Of a stretch of 42,890 nt of DNA, positions 25,359-33,502 are shown piece after piece. The position numbers and the translations under genes are program-made. Origin of the DNA: Clostridiales bacterium (GTDB lineage: Bacteria; Bacillota; Clostridia; Lachnospirales; Lachnospiraceae). Each line of letters begins with the position of its first letter. Position 1 is the stretch's first letter. The notes under the pieces were generated by a model. The model did not search any database. It worked only from the letters and a program-made list of their open reading frames with translations, and was not told the DNA's origin. The stretch is taken from positions 1 to 42,890 of the forward strand of contig JAHAJA010000037.1 in the NCBI GenBank assembly GCA_018372435.1, written 5' to 3'.

Positions 25359-26477
25359 ATGAGTGATTTAATTAATAGTTTCGAGGAGAAATTAAAAGAA
25401 CTAGTTTCTCTTGGTAAGAAAAACAAAGGTATACTTGAAGTTGAAAAAGTAAATGACTTCTTCAAAGAATTAAATCTTGATGTAAATCAAATTGACAAGA
25501 TTTATGAATATCTTGAAAATCATAATATTGCTGTTATCAATCTAGTAGATGATGCAGATGAGGAACCTGATGAAGATCTTCTTCTTGAATTAGAGAATGA
25601 CGAGGAAATTGCATTGGTTGAGGATATTGCTAATTCAACTAATGTTATGAGTGATGACCCTGTCAAACTTTACTTAAAGGAAATTGGTAGCTATCCTCTG
25701 CTTTCAATAGCTGAAGAAATTGAATTGGCTAAGAAAATTGAACAAGACGATGAAATGGCAAAGAAAACTCTAGCAGAATCTAACCTAAGACTTGTTGTAA
25801 GTATTGCAAAACGTTATGTTGGTAGGGGCTTATCTTTTCTCGACTTAATTCAAGAAGGTAATCTTGGTCTTATCAAAGCTGTTGACAAGTTTGATTATAC
25901 CAAAGGTTACAAATTCAGTACGTATGCTACTTGGTGGATTCGTCAAGCGATTACAAGATCAATTGCTGACCAATCTCGTACCATCCGTATTCCTGTACAC
26001 ATGTCTGAAGTTATTAATAAAACATACCGCGTTTCTAGAAGTTTATTACAAGAGTTAGGACGTGAACCTACGGAACAAGAACTTGCGGATGCTATGAACA
26101 TGCCTTTAGAAAAAGTTCGTGAAATACTTAAAGTTTCTGCGGATCCAATTTCACTTGATACTCCTATCGGTGAGGAAGATGATAGCCACCTTGGTGATTT
26201 CATTCGTGATGAAACAATCGTTGGACCAGAGGATGCCGCTGCTTATTCTGTATTACAAGATCAGATTTCTAAACTTCTTGATACATTAACAGAAAGAGAG
26301 CAACGCGTATTAATTCTACGTTTTGGTCTAAAAGATGGACGTACAAGAACTCTTGAAGAAGTAGGTAAAGAATTCAATGTTACAAGAGAACGTATTCGCC
26401 AGATTGAAGCAAAGGCTCTTAGAAAATTAAGACATCCTAGCCGCGCAAGAATGTTAAAAGGCTACGAAATTATATAA
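25359..26477 (+). CDS. rpoD: Primary RNA polymerase sigma factor RpoD/SigA
   Basis: A 372-residue housekeeping sigma factor. Region 1.1-like acidic N terminus (1-95), region 1.2 (DDPVKLYLKEIGSYPLLS), region 2 with the core-binding and -10 recognition stretch (RDLIQEGNLGLIKAV-type, YKFSTYATWWIRQAITR), region 3, and region 4 with the -35 HTH (GKEFNVTRERIRQIEAKALR) ending RARMLKGYEII. Length equals SigA of Bacillus subtilis. dnaG, often upstream in Firmicutes, is absent. The ATG at 25359 gives the normal N terminus, with AAAGGA 12 nt upstream; the ORF is open 28 codons further. A TACAAT at 25271-25276 preceded by TGA may be an extended -10. Confidence 0.97.
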   Translation: MSDLINSFEEKLKELVSLGKKNKGILEVEKVNDFFKELNLDVNQIDKIYEYLENHNIAVINLVDDADEEPDEDLLLELENDEEIALVEDIANSTNVMSDDPVKLYLKEIGSYPLLSIAEEIELAKKIEQDDEMAKKTLAESNLRLVVSIAKRYVGRGLSFLDLIQEGNLGLIKAVDKFDYTKGYKFSTYATWWIRQAITRSIADQSRTIRIPVHMSEVINKTYRVSRSLLQELGREPTEQELADAMNMPLEKVREILKVSADPISLDTPIGEEDDSHLGDFIRDETIVGPEDAAAYSVLQDQISKLLDTLTEREQRVLILRFGLKDGRTRTLEEVGKEFNVTRERIRQIEAKALRKLRHPSRARMLKGYEII

Positions 26478-26546
26478 GGTGTGTGGTCTTCAACGGTTGT
26501 AAAATAATACTCCTATGTTTTTTGAGACCTAAATGCCTCACACGCC
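26478..26546 (+). other. Hairpin immediately after the rpoD stop
   Basis: GGTGTGTG (26478-26485) pairs with CACACGCC (26539-26546, one G-U), and an inner GTCT(T)CAA with TTGAGAC (26523-26529). The first base of the stem is the base after the TAA. It has no T run and shares its 3' inner arm with the longer inverted repeat at 26517-26673. Confidence 0.55.
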
Positions 26547-26673
26547 AGCAATAAAAACACTCTCCATTCGTTGTATGCCACTGTCGGATATTTCATATCC
26601 GCCCTTGACACACAACTTCGGTGGAGAGTGTTTTTTTGATGTCGCATATCGTTGCATCTAGGTTTCAAAAAAC
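26517..26673. repeat. Nested inverted-repeat element between rpoD and the helicase gene
   Basis: Outer arms GTTTTTTGAGACCTAAATGC (26517-26536) and GCATCTAGGTTTCAAAAAAC (26654-26673) pair at 18 of 20 positions, plus one G-U. They enclose the three-tier terminator hairpin at 26553-26637. The whole is about 157 bp with terminal inverted repeats, like a small MITE or a composite terminator. I see no clear target-site duplication. Confidence 0.6.
26553..26637. terminator. Long bidirectional terminator between rpoD and the helicase gene
   Basis: AAAAACACTCTCC (26553-26565) pairs with GGAGAGTGTTTTT (26623-26635). Inside, TTGT..G pairs with C.ACAA and CGGATAT with ATATCCG around TTC. The T run (26631-26637) ends rpoD transcripts, and the A run serves the convergent helicase. 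Confidence 0.88.
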
Positions 26674-26789
26674 TTTACTTTATATAAAAGGGTTTTGCAA
26701 CCGACTATACACTTTATATCTAACTAAATAAATACAATTCATTTTATTTCTCTTGACTGTAATAAATAATTAATAATCTTCTACTTTGC

Positions 26790-27923
26790 TTATCCCTTTA
26801 CTAATTTCCCTTGGTACATCTTCTTTTCTACAATATTAATGCCGAATTTCTTTTGGTATTTCTTTAGGAGTGGTAATTCTTCCTTCGTTACGATTAGTAC
26901 ACTTCTTCCAGGTTGTCCGTTTCTTCCGGTACGTCCTGAACGGTGTAGATATTCCATCTCATCTTCTGGAATTGATATATGGAAAACGGTATCAATTCCG
27001 TCAAAATGTAATCCCCTTGCCGCAATATCTGTTGCTACAAGGTAATTAATCTTATTGGTTCTAAACTGTTCTACTACACGCTTACGATCTTCCTTCACAT
27101 TAGAACCATGAAGACACTCTGCCTTTAATCCCTGATATACTAATTTGTAGGTAGCCTCTTCGATATCACTTACCTTATTAATGAATATCATTGCTCTCTT
27201 TACTTTCATAATTCTAGTTAATTTACGCAAGGTCTCTAACTTTTCTCTACGTTCTACAACAAGACAGATATGCTCAATATTAGTAGGAATCGTCTGTGTC
27301 TTCTCTGTTTTAATTATCTTGGCATCCTTCATCATGTCCATAGCAACTTCAGACGCCTTCTTCGTTACGCTTGCTGAGAATACTAATAATTGACGATCTT
27401 TCATCGTACACTTGATTACTTCTTGAACCCCATTTATATTATCTGGATTTAATAGCTTGTCTCCTTCATCTATTACAATCGTCTTAACCGTATGTGCTGC
27501 AATCTTTTTCTTCTTAATTAATTCATGAATTCTTCCAGCAGTCCCAATAATAATCTGTGGTTTCTCTTTTAACTTCTCAATCTGTCTTAAGATGTTTACA
27601 TTTCCAATGATTACCGCAGACTTTAATTCGATACCAGAATTTTTTGATAATCGTTCTACCTGTGTGTGTACTTGCATTGCTAATTCATGTGTCGGTACTA
27701 ATATAATGACTTGATTTGTCTTCTGAATCTCACTATACTTTTCAAAAATAGGAACTAGATAAGCAAGTGTTTTACCTGATCCAGTCTCCGACTCTGCTAT
27801 AACATCTTTACCTTCTATTATAATAGGATACACAAGTTCTTGAACCTTAGTTGGTTTTGTTATCTTCTCTACCTCTAACGCTTTCACTAACTGGCTCTGT
27901 GTAATTAATTCACTAAACTTCAT
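26790..27923 (-). CDS. DEAD-box-type ATP-dependent RNA helicase
   Basis: A 377-residue two-domain RNA helicase without extensions. Motif I is AESETGSGKT, Ia PTHELAMQ, Ib GTAGRI, II DEGD (DEAD in most relatives), III SAS (normally SAT), V DIAARGLHF and VI HRSGRTGR. These set it in the DEAD-box superfamily with small deviations at motifs II and III. Length and deviation resemble Bacillus subtilis YfmL, a helicase for ribosome assembly; that match is from memory and moderate. AAGGA lies before the ATG. A possible promoter, TTAGAC (27991-27996) and TAGAAT (27967-27972) 18 nt apart, lies upstream. Confidence 0.9.
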   Translation of the reverse strand: MKFSELITQSQLVKALEVEKITKPTKVQELVYPIIIEGKDVIAESETGSGKTLAYLVPIFEKYSEIQKTNQVIILVPTHELAMQVHTQVERLSKNSGIELKSAVIIGNVNILRQIEKLKEKPQIIIGTAGRIHELIKKKKIAAHTVKTIVIDEGDKLLNPDNINGVQEVIKCTMKDRQLLVFSASVTKKASEVAMDMMKDAKIIKTEKTQTIPTNIEHICLVVERREKLETLRKLTRIMKVKRAMIFINKVSDIEEATYKLVYQGLKAECLHGSNVKEDRKRVVEQFRTNKINYLVATDIAARGLHFDGIDTVFHISIPEDEMEYLHRSGRTGRNGQPGRSVLIVTKEELPLLKKYQKKFGINIVEKKMYQGKLVKG

Positions 27924-28159
27924 TTAATCCTTACTCCAATCTACTGTATTATAACGTTTAATATTTATTCTATCACTAATCATACCTATTGTCTAAAGTT
28001 TTATCTTTTTATTTGAGTGTTAAAAGGTCAATTTTTCTTTGTAATGAAAAGCGATGGATAATATTTCGATAAATACCCTCTAATCATTTTTAAAAGTTAT
28101 AAATTTTTAACATTTTATTAAGGAAGTTTTATGTTCTTTCATCTGCATTTCATATGTGG

Positions 28160-28165
28160 TATAAT
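28160..28165 (+). promoter_or_regulatory. Extended -10 promoter before the PlsC-like gene
   Basis: TATAAT (28160-28165) preceded by TGG gives TGGTATAAT, a good extended -10. The -35 region is weak. Start is predicted near 28172, at the first bases of the leader hairpin. Confidence 0.6.
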
Positions 28166-28168
28166 GTA

Positions 28169-28226
28169 ACTTATCGGAAGGAAATCAAGCACGAGCGGAG
28201 CGAGTATTTGATTTCACCCGATAAGT
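28169..28226 (+). other. First hairpin of the PlsC-like leader
   Basis: ACTTATCGG (28169-28177) pairs with CCGATAAGT (28218-28226) and GAAATCAA (28181-28188) with TTGATTTC (28208-28215), a perfect 17-bp helix with a small internal loop. The top is a GAGCG-rich loop. It forms the predicted 5' end of the transcript. Confidence 0.75.
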
Positions 28227-28311
28227 TAGCGATAGAACGAAGTTCTAGAGCTTTATCAAAGATTACACAAAATGTAATCTCCTACTCCATAAGGAGTCAT
28301 AAGTTAACGAG
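28225..28311 (+). repeat. Leader repeat copy A (before the PlsC-like gene)
   Basis: This block runs from GTTAGC to GTTAACGAG. It contains hairpins TAGAAC-GAA-GTTCTA (28233-28247), GATTACA with TGTAATC (28261-28279) and ACTCC-ATAA-GGAGT (about 28285-28298). The end, GGAGTCATAAGTTAACGAG, matches copy B on the minus strand (GGAGTCATTAGTTAACGAG) in all but one position. It lies wholly in the 5' leader, in the same orientation relative to its gene as copies B and C. Confidence 0.75.
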
Positions 28312-28335
28312 TTCAAAAGAAAGCGAGCGAGCATA

Positions 28336-29091
28336 ATGAGAAGAATTGCATTAATGATATTACGAAATCTCTTTGTGTTTCCTTCTTGGTTTTATCATAT
28401 CTATAAATATGGTAACCACTTTGAGAAATACGATGCAAATACGCGTTATTCTTATTTGCGCAAAGTTACAAAACGTGCAGATAAATCTGGCCGAATAAAA
28501 GTTGTATGTGATGGCCTTGAAAACTTACCAAAAGAATCGGGATATATTCTCTTTCCTAACCATCAAGGTCTATTTGATGCACTGGCATTTCTCGAAACAC
28601 ATGAAAGACCTTTTGCAGCAATCATGAAAAAAGAAGTAAAAGATATCATCTTAATAAAACAAGTGATTCAACTACTTCAATGTCTTATTATTGACCGTGA
28701 AGATGTAAAGCAATCTATGATGGTTATTCACAACATGGCAAAGGAAGCAAAGACAGGACGTAATTTTATCATATTTGCAGAAGGTACGCGTAGTAAAAAC
28801 GGCAATCACATTGGTGAATTCAAACCTGGTAGTTTTAAGAGTGCGGTTTATGCCAAATGTCCTATTGTACCAGTAGCACTACTTGATTCTTACAAAGTAT
28901 TTGATACAAATTCTATAAAGAAAGTAACTGTTCAGATTCATTATCTTGAACCTCTTTATTTTGAAGATTACAAAGATCTTAAAACAGTTGAGATAGCAGC
29001 TATCGTTGAAAAACGCATCACAGATGCAATTGCTAAAGCAGAAGCAGAACGTGGTAACGAATATATTATTACAAAGGCTGAAACCAAATAA
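28336..29091 (+). CDS. Lysophospholipid (1-acylglycerol-3-phosphate) acyltransferase, PlsC type
   Basis: A 251-residue membrane-associated acyltransferase that would convert lysophosphatidic acid to phosphatidic acid. The catalytic NHQGLFD (NH-x4-D) and the glycerol-phosphate motif FAEGTRSKNG are intact, with FKPGSFKSA and PIVPVAL following. One N-terminal hydrophobic stretch could dip into the membrane. Start is ATG 28336; no ordinary Shine-Dalgarno is visible (AAAGCGAGCGAGCATA precedes), because the leader repeat region runs right up to the gene. Monocistronic with its own promoter and terminator. Expression might depend on the leader structure; that is inference. Confidence 0.92.
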   Translation: MRRIALMILRNLFVFPSWFYHIYKYGNHFEKYDANTRYSYLRKVTKRADKSGRIKVVCDGLENLPKESGYILFPNHQGLFDALAFLETHERPFAAIMKKEVKDIILIKQVIQLLQCLIIDREDVKQSMMVIHNMAKEAKTGRNFIIFAEGTRSKNGNHIGEFKPGSFKSAVYAKCPIVPVALLDSYKVFDTNSIKKVTVQIHYLEPLYFEDYKDLKTVEIAAIVEKRITDAIAKAEAERGNEYIITKAETK

Positions 29092-29109
29092 ATAACTTAT
29101 TCAAAAAGA

Positions 29110-29147
29110 TTACCCAGTTGACATTACTATCAACTGGGTAATTTTTA
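29110..29147 (+). terminator. Terminator of the PlsC-like gene
   Basis: A perfect 12-bp stem TTACCCAGTTGA (29110-29121) with 29130-29141, an 8-nt loop and a T run. It lies 19 nt past the stop codon. Confidence 0.95.
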
Positions 29148-29195
29148 TCTATATGAGCAATTACTATCTATATATTATGAGGAGAGAACTGTCTA

Positions 29196-31133
29196 CTAGT
29201 TTAATTCTATTATGAATTTTACACTACTTTTAAATTCACTGGTTGTATCTGTGAATGTTGTATATTTACCTGCTGCATCTTGTAAATCATCAAATTTGTC
29301 TATTACATCGCCTAATTTTCCATCAACTGCATCAATTAATTTGGAGATACCTTCACCGTTAAATTCTTCCATGCCATCTTTGAGTGTCTTACCTCCATCG
29401 GCTGCTGACTGTACACCCTTATCTAACTTGGAACTTGCATCGTTTAATTTTGGTGTAGCACTCTTAATTTTTGAACTTGCAGCATCAAGGCTTACGCTAC
29501 CATCATATAATTGTTTTATACCTGAACTTAAACTTCCAGATGCAGAATTTAACTTATTAGCTCCCTCTAACAAAGTCTTACTTCCTGTAGATAATTCTCC
29601 CATAGCCGTTTGAAGTGATTTTGCACCTTTCTTCATCTTAGTAAGTCCTGATGATAGTGTAGTAGAACCATCAGCTAGTGAAGAGGCGCCTATAGCTGCT
29701 TTTGATAAACCAGCTTCAATTTGAGCACCACTAGCAGTTAGTCCTTCTGCAATTTGTTTTTGACCAGCCGTATTCTTCTCAAGCATTCCAACAATTGATT
29801 CATCCACACCTGCTGCCTTTAAAGCTGCTATAATCTTTTCATTATTCTCAACGGTAGCTGAAAGAGTTGCATATGCTTCATTCTCCGCCTGTTTACCAGC
29901 TTCTAATTGTTTCAAAGCCGTATTAAGTGAATCTGCTCCGCTCTTGATAGAACCAGCACCTGTCACTAATGCATCAAAGTTATTTACTAAGGAATCTACG
30001 CCGTTACTAGCTTGGTTCAAACCTGAATTAAGAGATTTAGCTCCAGTTGCAAGACTTGATACCCCTTTTGTTAATTCCCCTGCGCCATTATATAAGGTCT
30101 TAATACCCGAAGTAACCTTTGATACACCCGCGATATATTCATCAAGACTGCCGGTCAAGGTCGTAACGCCTTTTGTATATTCTCCAGTTTTATCTTTTAA
30201 TTCATTTAATCCATCGGATAAATCGGAAGATCCGTCAACTAGTTTCTTAGAAGCATCTGCTAATTCATCCATCGAATCAGCAAGGTCCTTTAGTTGATCG
30301 GTGTCATCTAATTTTATTTCATTTAATAGATCGGCGGTCACAACGTTTAATACTGTAATTGGTTCGTAATTCGTTACATCTGCTGTAATTGTAATCGAAC
30401 CAGGAACTTTTGTTTCATCACCTAAAGCTAAACTGTCTTTTAGTCCAGGCATTGCAACTCCCACAACAGCGTATTTATCACCATCAGAGATTACTTTTGC
30501 ATTCTCAGCTGTAACATTCGCAAAGTTATCTGTTTTTAACATCGTAGCTGCTACTACTGTAAAAGGAGTGTACATATCACTACCAGCTACTTTTGAATTA
30601 TTTTTATAAGTATATTCAATCGTTAATTGACCACTTTTACTTTCTAGTTCAGATGGCTCAATCTCTACACCATCTAACTTGTAAGTTGCTTGTATTGTTA
30701 CAGGTAACTCTGCATCTGTTTTTCCTTGGTAATAGATATCATTCCCGTTGGCTTGCCATACGATTTCACCATTGGCACCTTGTGAGAATGTTTCATCACC
30801 TTTTACATTAACAATATCCTTCAATGTAGTTTTATCTGTAATGGTTGCGTCACCACTAAAGTTCTTAATCCAGTCGCTAACGATTACTTGGCTTACTTGA
30901 CCCGTTGCATCAGCCTTTGCATATACCGTTTCTTCTTTTTCGATTCCTTCGCCTATTCTTGTAACTGTCGAATCTGTAGTTGCTACCTCATTTACTATTT
31001 GGTTATAACTTTCATTCGTTAATACATTCCTATATGTGCTCGCATTTACTGGTATCTGAGTTGCTCCAAAGACTGCGGATACTCCTAGTGCTCCAATAAT
31101 AACGCTAGTTGCAATTTTCTTATTCATGTTCAT
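29196..31133 (-). CDS. Exported heptad-repeat protein (YhgE/Pip-like), partner of the MMPL exporter
   Basis: A 645-residue protein. Residues 1-32 look like a signal peptide (KKIATSVIIGALGVSAVFGA, then TQIPVNAS). Residues 33-270 form a beta-rich region. About 275-600 is made of many short helices with the pattern L-x-x-G-x-x-x-L (SDGLNELKDK, LTKGVSSLATGAKSL, LSTGSKTLLEGANKL), as in the YhgE/Pip linker of phage-infection proteins and MMPL-associated proteins. Unlike YhgE it has no C-terminal membrane segments, ending FKSSVKFIIELN. GGAGG lies 8 nt before the ATG. It begins 13 nt after the MMPL gene, so the two products probably work together at the cell surface. Confidence 0.78.
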   Translation of the reverse strand: MNMNKKIATSVIIGALGVSAVFGATQIPVNASTYRNVLTNESYNQIVNEVATTDSTVTRIGEGIEKEETVYAKADATGQVSQVIVSDWIKNFSGDATITDKTTLKDIVNVKGDETFSQGANGEIVWQANGNDIYYQGKTDAELPVTIQATYKLDGVEIEPSELESKSGQLTIEYTYKNNSKVAGSDMYTPFTVVAATMLKTDNFANVTAENAKVISDGDKYAVVGVAMPGLKDSLALGDETKVPGSITITADVTNYEPITVLNVVTADLLNEIKLDDTDQLKDLADSMDELADASKKLVDGSSDLSDGLNELKDKTGEYTKGVTTLTGSLDEYIAGVSKVTSGIKTLYNGAGELTKGVSSLATGAKSLNSGLNQASNGVDSLVNNFDALVTGAGSIKSGADSLNTALKQLEAGKQAENEAYATLSATVENNEKIIAALKAAGVDESIVGMLEKNTAGQKQIAEGLTASGAQIEAGLSKAAIGASSLADGSTTLSSGLTKMKKGAKSLQTAMGELSTGSKTLLEGANKLNSASGSLSSGIKQLYDGSVSLDAASSKIKSATPKLNDASSKLDKGVQSAADGGKTLKDGMEEFNGEGISKLIDAVDGKLGDVIDKFDDLQDAAGKYTTFTDTTSEFKSSVKFIIELN

Positions 31134-31146
31134 AATAAATACCTCC

Positions 31147-33219
31147 TTAATTTTCTTTTATACCGAACTTCATTGATGTTTTACAAATCGCCTTATCAAA
31201 AATCATAAACATAGCTGGTAATACGAAGATTACGACAACCATACTGATTAATGCCCCTCTTGACATTAATGAACATAAAGCACTAATCATATCGATATTG
31301 GAATATAAACCAACTCCAAACGTTGCTGCAAAGAAACTAAGCGCACTAACAATGATGGATTTAATAGAGGCTTGATGTGCAATTGTAATAGATTCTTGCT
31401 TACTATTGCCGTTATTACGTTCTTTCTTATATCTTGTTGTCATTAAGATTGCATAATCTACGGTAGCACCAAGTTGGATTGTACCAATTACAACGGAGGC
31501 GATGAAAGGTAATGTCGTTCCCGTATAATATGGAATACCCATATTCACAAATATGGCAAACTCGATTACAGCAACAAGAATTATTGGTAGTGATATAGAA
31601 CGGAATAATACTAATATAATTAAGAAGATAACTCCAATCGATACCATGTTAACATTCTTAAAATCGATATCTGTAATATCAATTAAGTCTTTTGTTAATG
31701 GTGCTTCCCCTACTACTAAAGAATCCTCACTGTAGGATTTTACAATATTATTTATCTCATCAATCTGCTCATTCACTTCATCACTAGCGACCTTATAACT
31801 TGAGCTGATTAGTTCTAACTGATATAAATCTGTTCTTACAGTGCTTATTAAACTCTCTGGTAGCATACTAATTGGCACAGCGGGACCGACTACACTGTCA
31901 AGTCCAATCACCCATTGAACACCATCTAGATTACGAATCTGATTCATCATATCACGATAATCCTTGCTACTAACATCATTCTTTATCAGTAACATATGAG
32001 TTGTATTCATGTTATACTCATCTTGTAATTTCTTGTTTGCTTTCACACTATCCAAACTATCTGGTAAAGAAGCTGTTAAGTCATAGTATACTTTCGTATG
32101 ATTGTTACCGTAGACAGCTGGTACTAATAAGATAAGAAATACTACTGCAAATGTAATATAATGTTTTGTTACAAATCTTGATACGCCATCTAAGCTTGGA
32201 ATAATATCTCTATGAGTCGTTTTCTCAATTGCCTTCTCACACAGAAGAATTAAAGCTGGTAATAATGTTACACAAGTGATAACACCCATAACAACACCTT
32301 TTGCCATTACAAGACCAAGGTCTTTACCAAGAGTAAAACTCATGAAGCATAATGCCAAGAAACCAGCTACTGTAGTAACTGAACTACCGACTACCGAACT
32401 AATCGTGTTTGATATTGCATGTGCCATAGCACGATCATTTTCTCCTGGGTATCTAACTTTGTTTTCCTCATAGCTGTGTAACAAGAAGATGGAATAATCC
32501 ATTGTAACACCAAGTTGCAGTACTGCACTTAACGCTTTCGTTATGTAGGAGATTTCTCCAAACATGATATTGGTTCCTAAATTATAGATAATTGCCACAC
32601 CAATACTTAACATGAATAAGATTGGTACTAAGAACGAATTCATTGTTAAACCAAGTACTATCATTGATAATATTACTGCGATCAACACATAGATTGGTGT
32701 TTCTTTCTCAGATAATTCTTTGGTATCTGTAATGATTGCTGACATACCACTGACAAATACTTGCTTATCTGTTATCTTTCTAATTTCTTTTATGGCATCC
32801 ATTGTTTCATCTGCTGAAGTAGATTGTTCGAATGTAACTGCCATCATTGTAGTGTTTTCTGTATTGAAGGCATCTTTGATTTTGTCTGGTAACATCGTCA
32901 TTGGAACGGAAATATCTAATAATGAATCATACCAGATTACATTGCTTACACTTTCTACCTTTTCAATCTTAGTCTTTAAAGCGGCTACATCCTTTTCTTC
33001 CATCCCCTCTAATACAACCATAGAGAAAGCACCCGTTTTAAAATCATCTACTAAGATTTGTTGCCCTACCATTGTTTCAATATCCTCTGGTAAGTAAGAT
33101 AAGATATCGTAATTTATTCTTGTATTGATATACCCAAATACCGCTGGAATTAATAACAGTACAGATAAGATTACGATTAACTTCTTATGCTTGGTGATAA
33201 ATTTTCCAAACCCTATCAT
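31147..33219 (-). CDS. MMPL/RND-superfamily transporter
   Basis: A 690-residue membrane protein in two similar halves. Each half has one N-terminal membrane segment, an extracytoplasmic domain of about 150 residues and five more segments. The proton-relay-type TM4 stretches are ALSAVLQLGVTMDYSIFLLHSYEE and VIGTIQLGATVDYAILMTTRYKKE, typical of MMPL proteins (G-x-x-x-D-Y). These transporters usually export lipids or hydrophobic compounds; the substrate is unknown here. AAGGAG precedes the ATG. Expression is probably repressed by the divergent TetR regulator through sites that overlap the promoter. Confidence 0.9.
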   Translation of the reverse strand: MIGFGKFITKHKKLIVILSVLLLIPAVFGYINTRINYDILSYLPEDIETMVGQQILVDDFKTGAFSMVVLEGMEEKDVAALKTKIEKVESVSNVIWYDSLLDISVPMTMLPDKIKDAFNTENTTMMAVTFEQSTSADETMDAIKEIRKITDKQVFVSGMSAIITDTKELSEKETPIYVLIAVILSMIVLGLTMNSFLVPILFMLSIGVAIIYNLGTNIMFGEISYITKALSAVLQLGVTMDYSIFLLHSYEENKVRYPGENDRAMAHAISNTISSVVGSSVTTVAGFLALCFMSFTLGKDLGLVMAKGVVMGVITCVTLLPALILLCEKAIEKTTHRDIIPSLDGVSRFVTKHYITFAVVFLILLVPAVYGNNHTKVYYDLTASLPDSLDSVKANKKLQDEYNMNTTHMLLIKNDVSSKDYRDMMNQIRNLDGVQWVIGLDSVVGPAVPISMLPESLISTVRTDLYQLELISSSYKVASDEVNEQIDEINNIVKSYSEDSLVVGEAPLTKDLIDITDIDFKNVNMVSIGVIFLIILVLFRSISLPIILVAVIEFAIFVNMGIPYYTGTTLPFIASVVIGTIQLGATVDYAILMTTRYKKERNNGNSKQESITIAHQASIKSIIVSALSFFAATFGVGLYSNIDMISALCSLMSRGALISMVVVIFVLPAMFMIFDKAICKTSMKFGIKEN

Positions 33220-33312
33220 AACACTTCACTCCTTTTTCCTTTTCCCTTTTTTGAACCAGCACACAGGCAATCAGTAATCTTAATTTGCTTGTGTATATTT
33301 TTCGCTAATAAA

Positions 33313-33325
33313 TGACCAGTAGTCA
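33313..33325. promoter_or_regulatory. Candidate TetR operator 1
   Basis: TGACCAGTAGTCA, an inverted repeat with one mismatch, lies just downstream of the predicted MMPL transcript start. It is nearly identical to operator 2. Confidence 0.6.
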
Positions 33326-33340
33326 TATTTGACATATATC

Positions 33341-33369
33341 GTTATATCACAAAAGTGACCATTGGTCAA
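33341..33369 (-). promoter_or_regulatory. Promoter of the MMPL operon
   Basis: -35 TTGACC (33364-33369), 17-nt spacer, -10 TATAAC (33341-33346) on the minus strand. The -35 lies inside operator 2. Start near 33334. Confidence 0.75.
33356..33368. promoter_or_regulatory. Candidate TetR operator 2
   Basis: TGACCATTGGTCA is a perfect 6-bp inverted repeat about one central base, and overlaps the -35 of the MMPL promoter. Its centre is 43 bp (about four helical turns) from operator 1. Confidence 0.7.
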
Positions 33370-33431
33370 TATATTTATTTTTTTTCTATATTTTTATTAA
33401 ATCGAATCCTATTCTCCATGCTGTAAGCCTG

Positions 33432-33460
33432 TTTACATTTAGAAATGATTGTGCTACTAT
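33432..33460 (+). promoter_or_regulatory. Promoter of the TetR gene
   Basis: -35 TTTACA (33432-33437), 17-nt spacer, -10 TACTAT (33455-33460). It lies more than 60 bp from operator 2, so the regulator gene may be less tightly controlled. Confidence 0.65.
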
Positions 33461-33502
33461 GAGTATGATTAAGAACAAAATATTAATCAGGAAGTGAAGA
33501 TA

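Noticed and set aside
26478..26640. 6S RNA or tmRNA after rpoD
   Set aside because: The 5' and 3' ends do not close into the long 6S stem with a central bubble, and there is no tRNA-like domain. It is better described as hairpins and a terminator.
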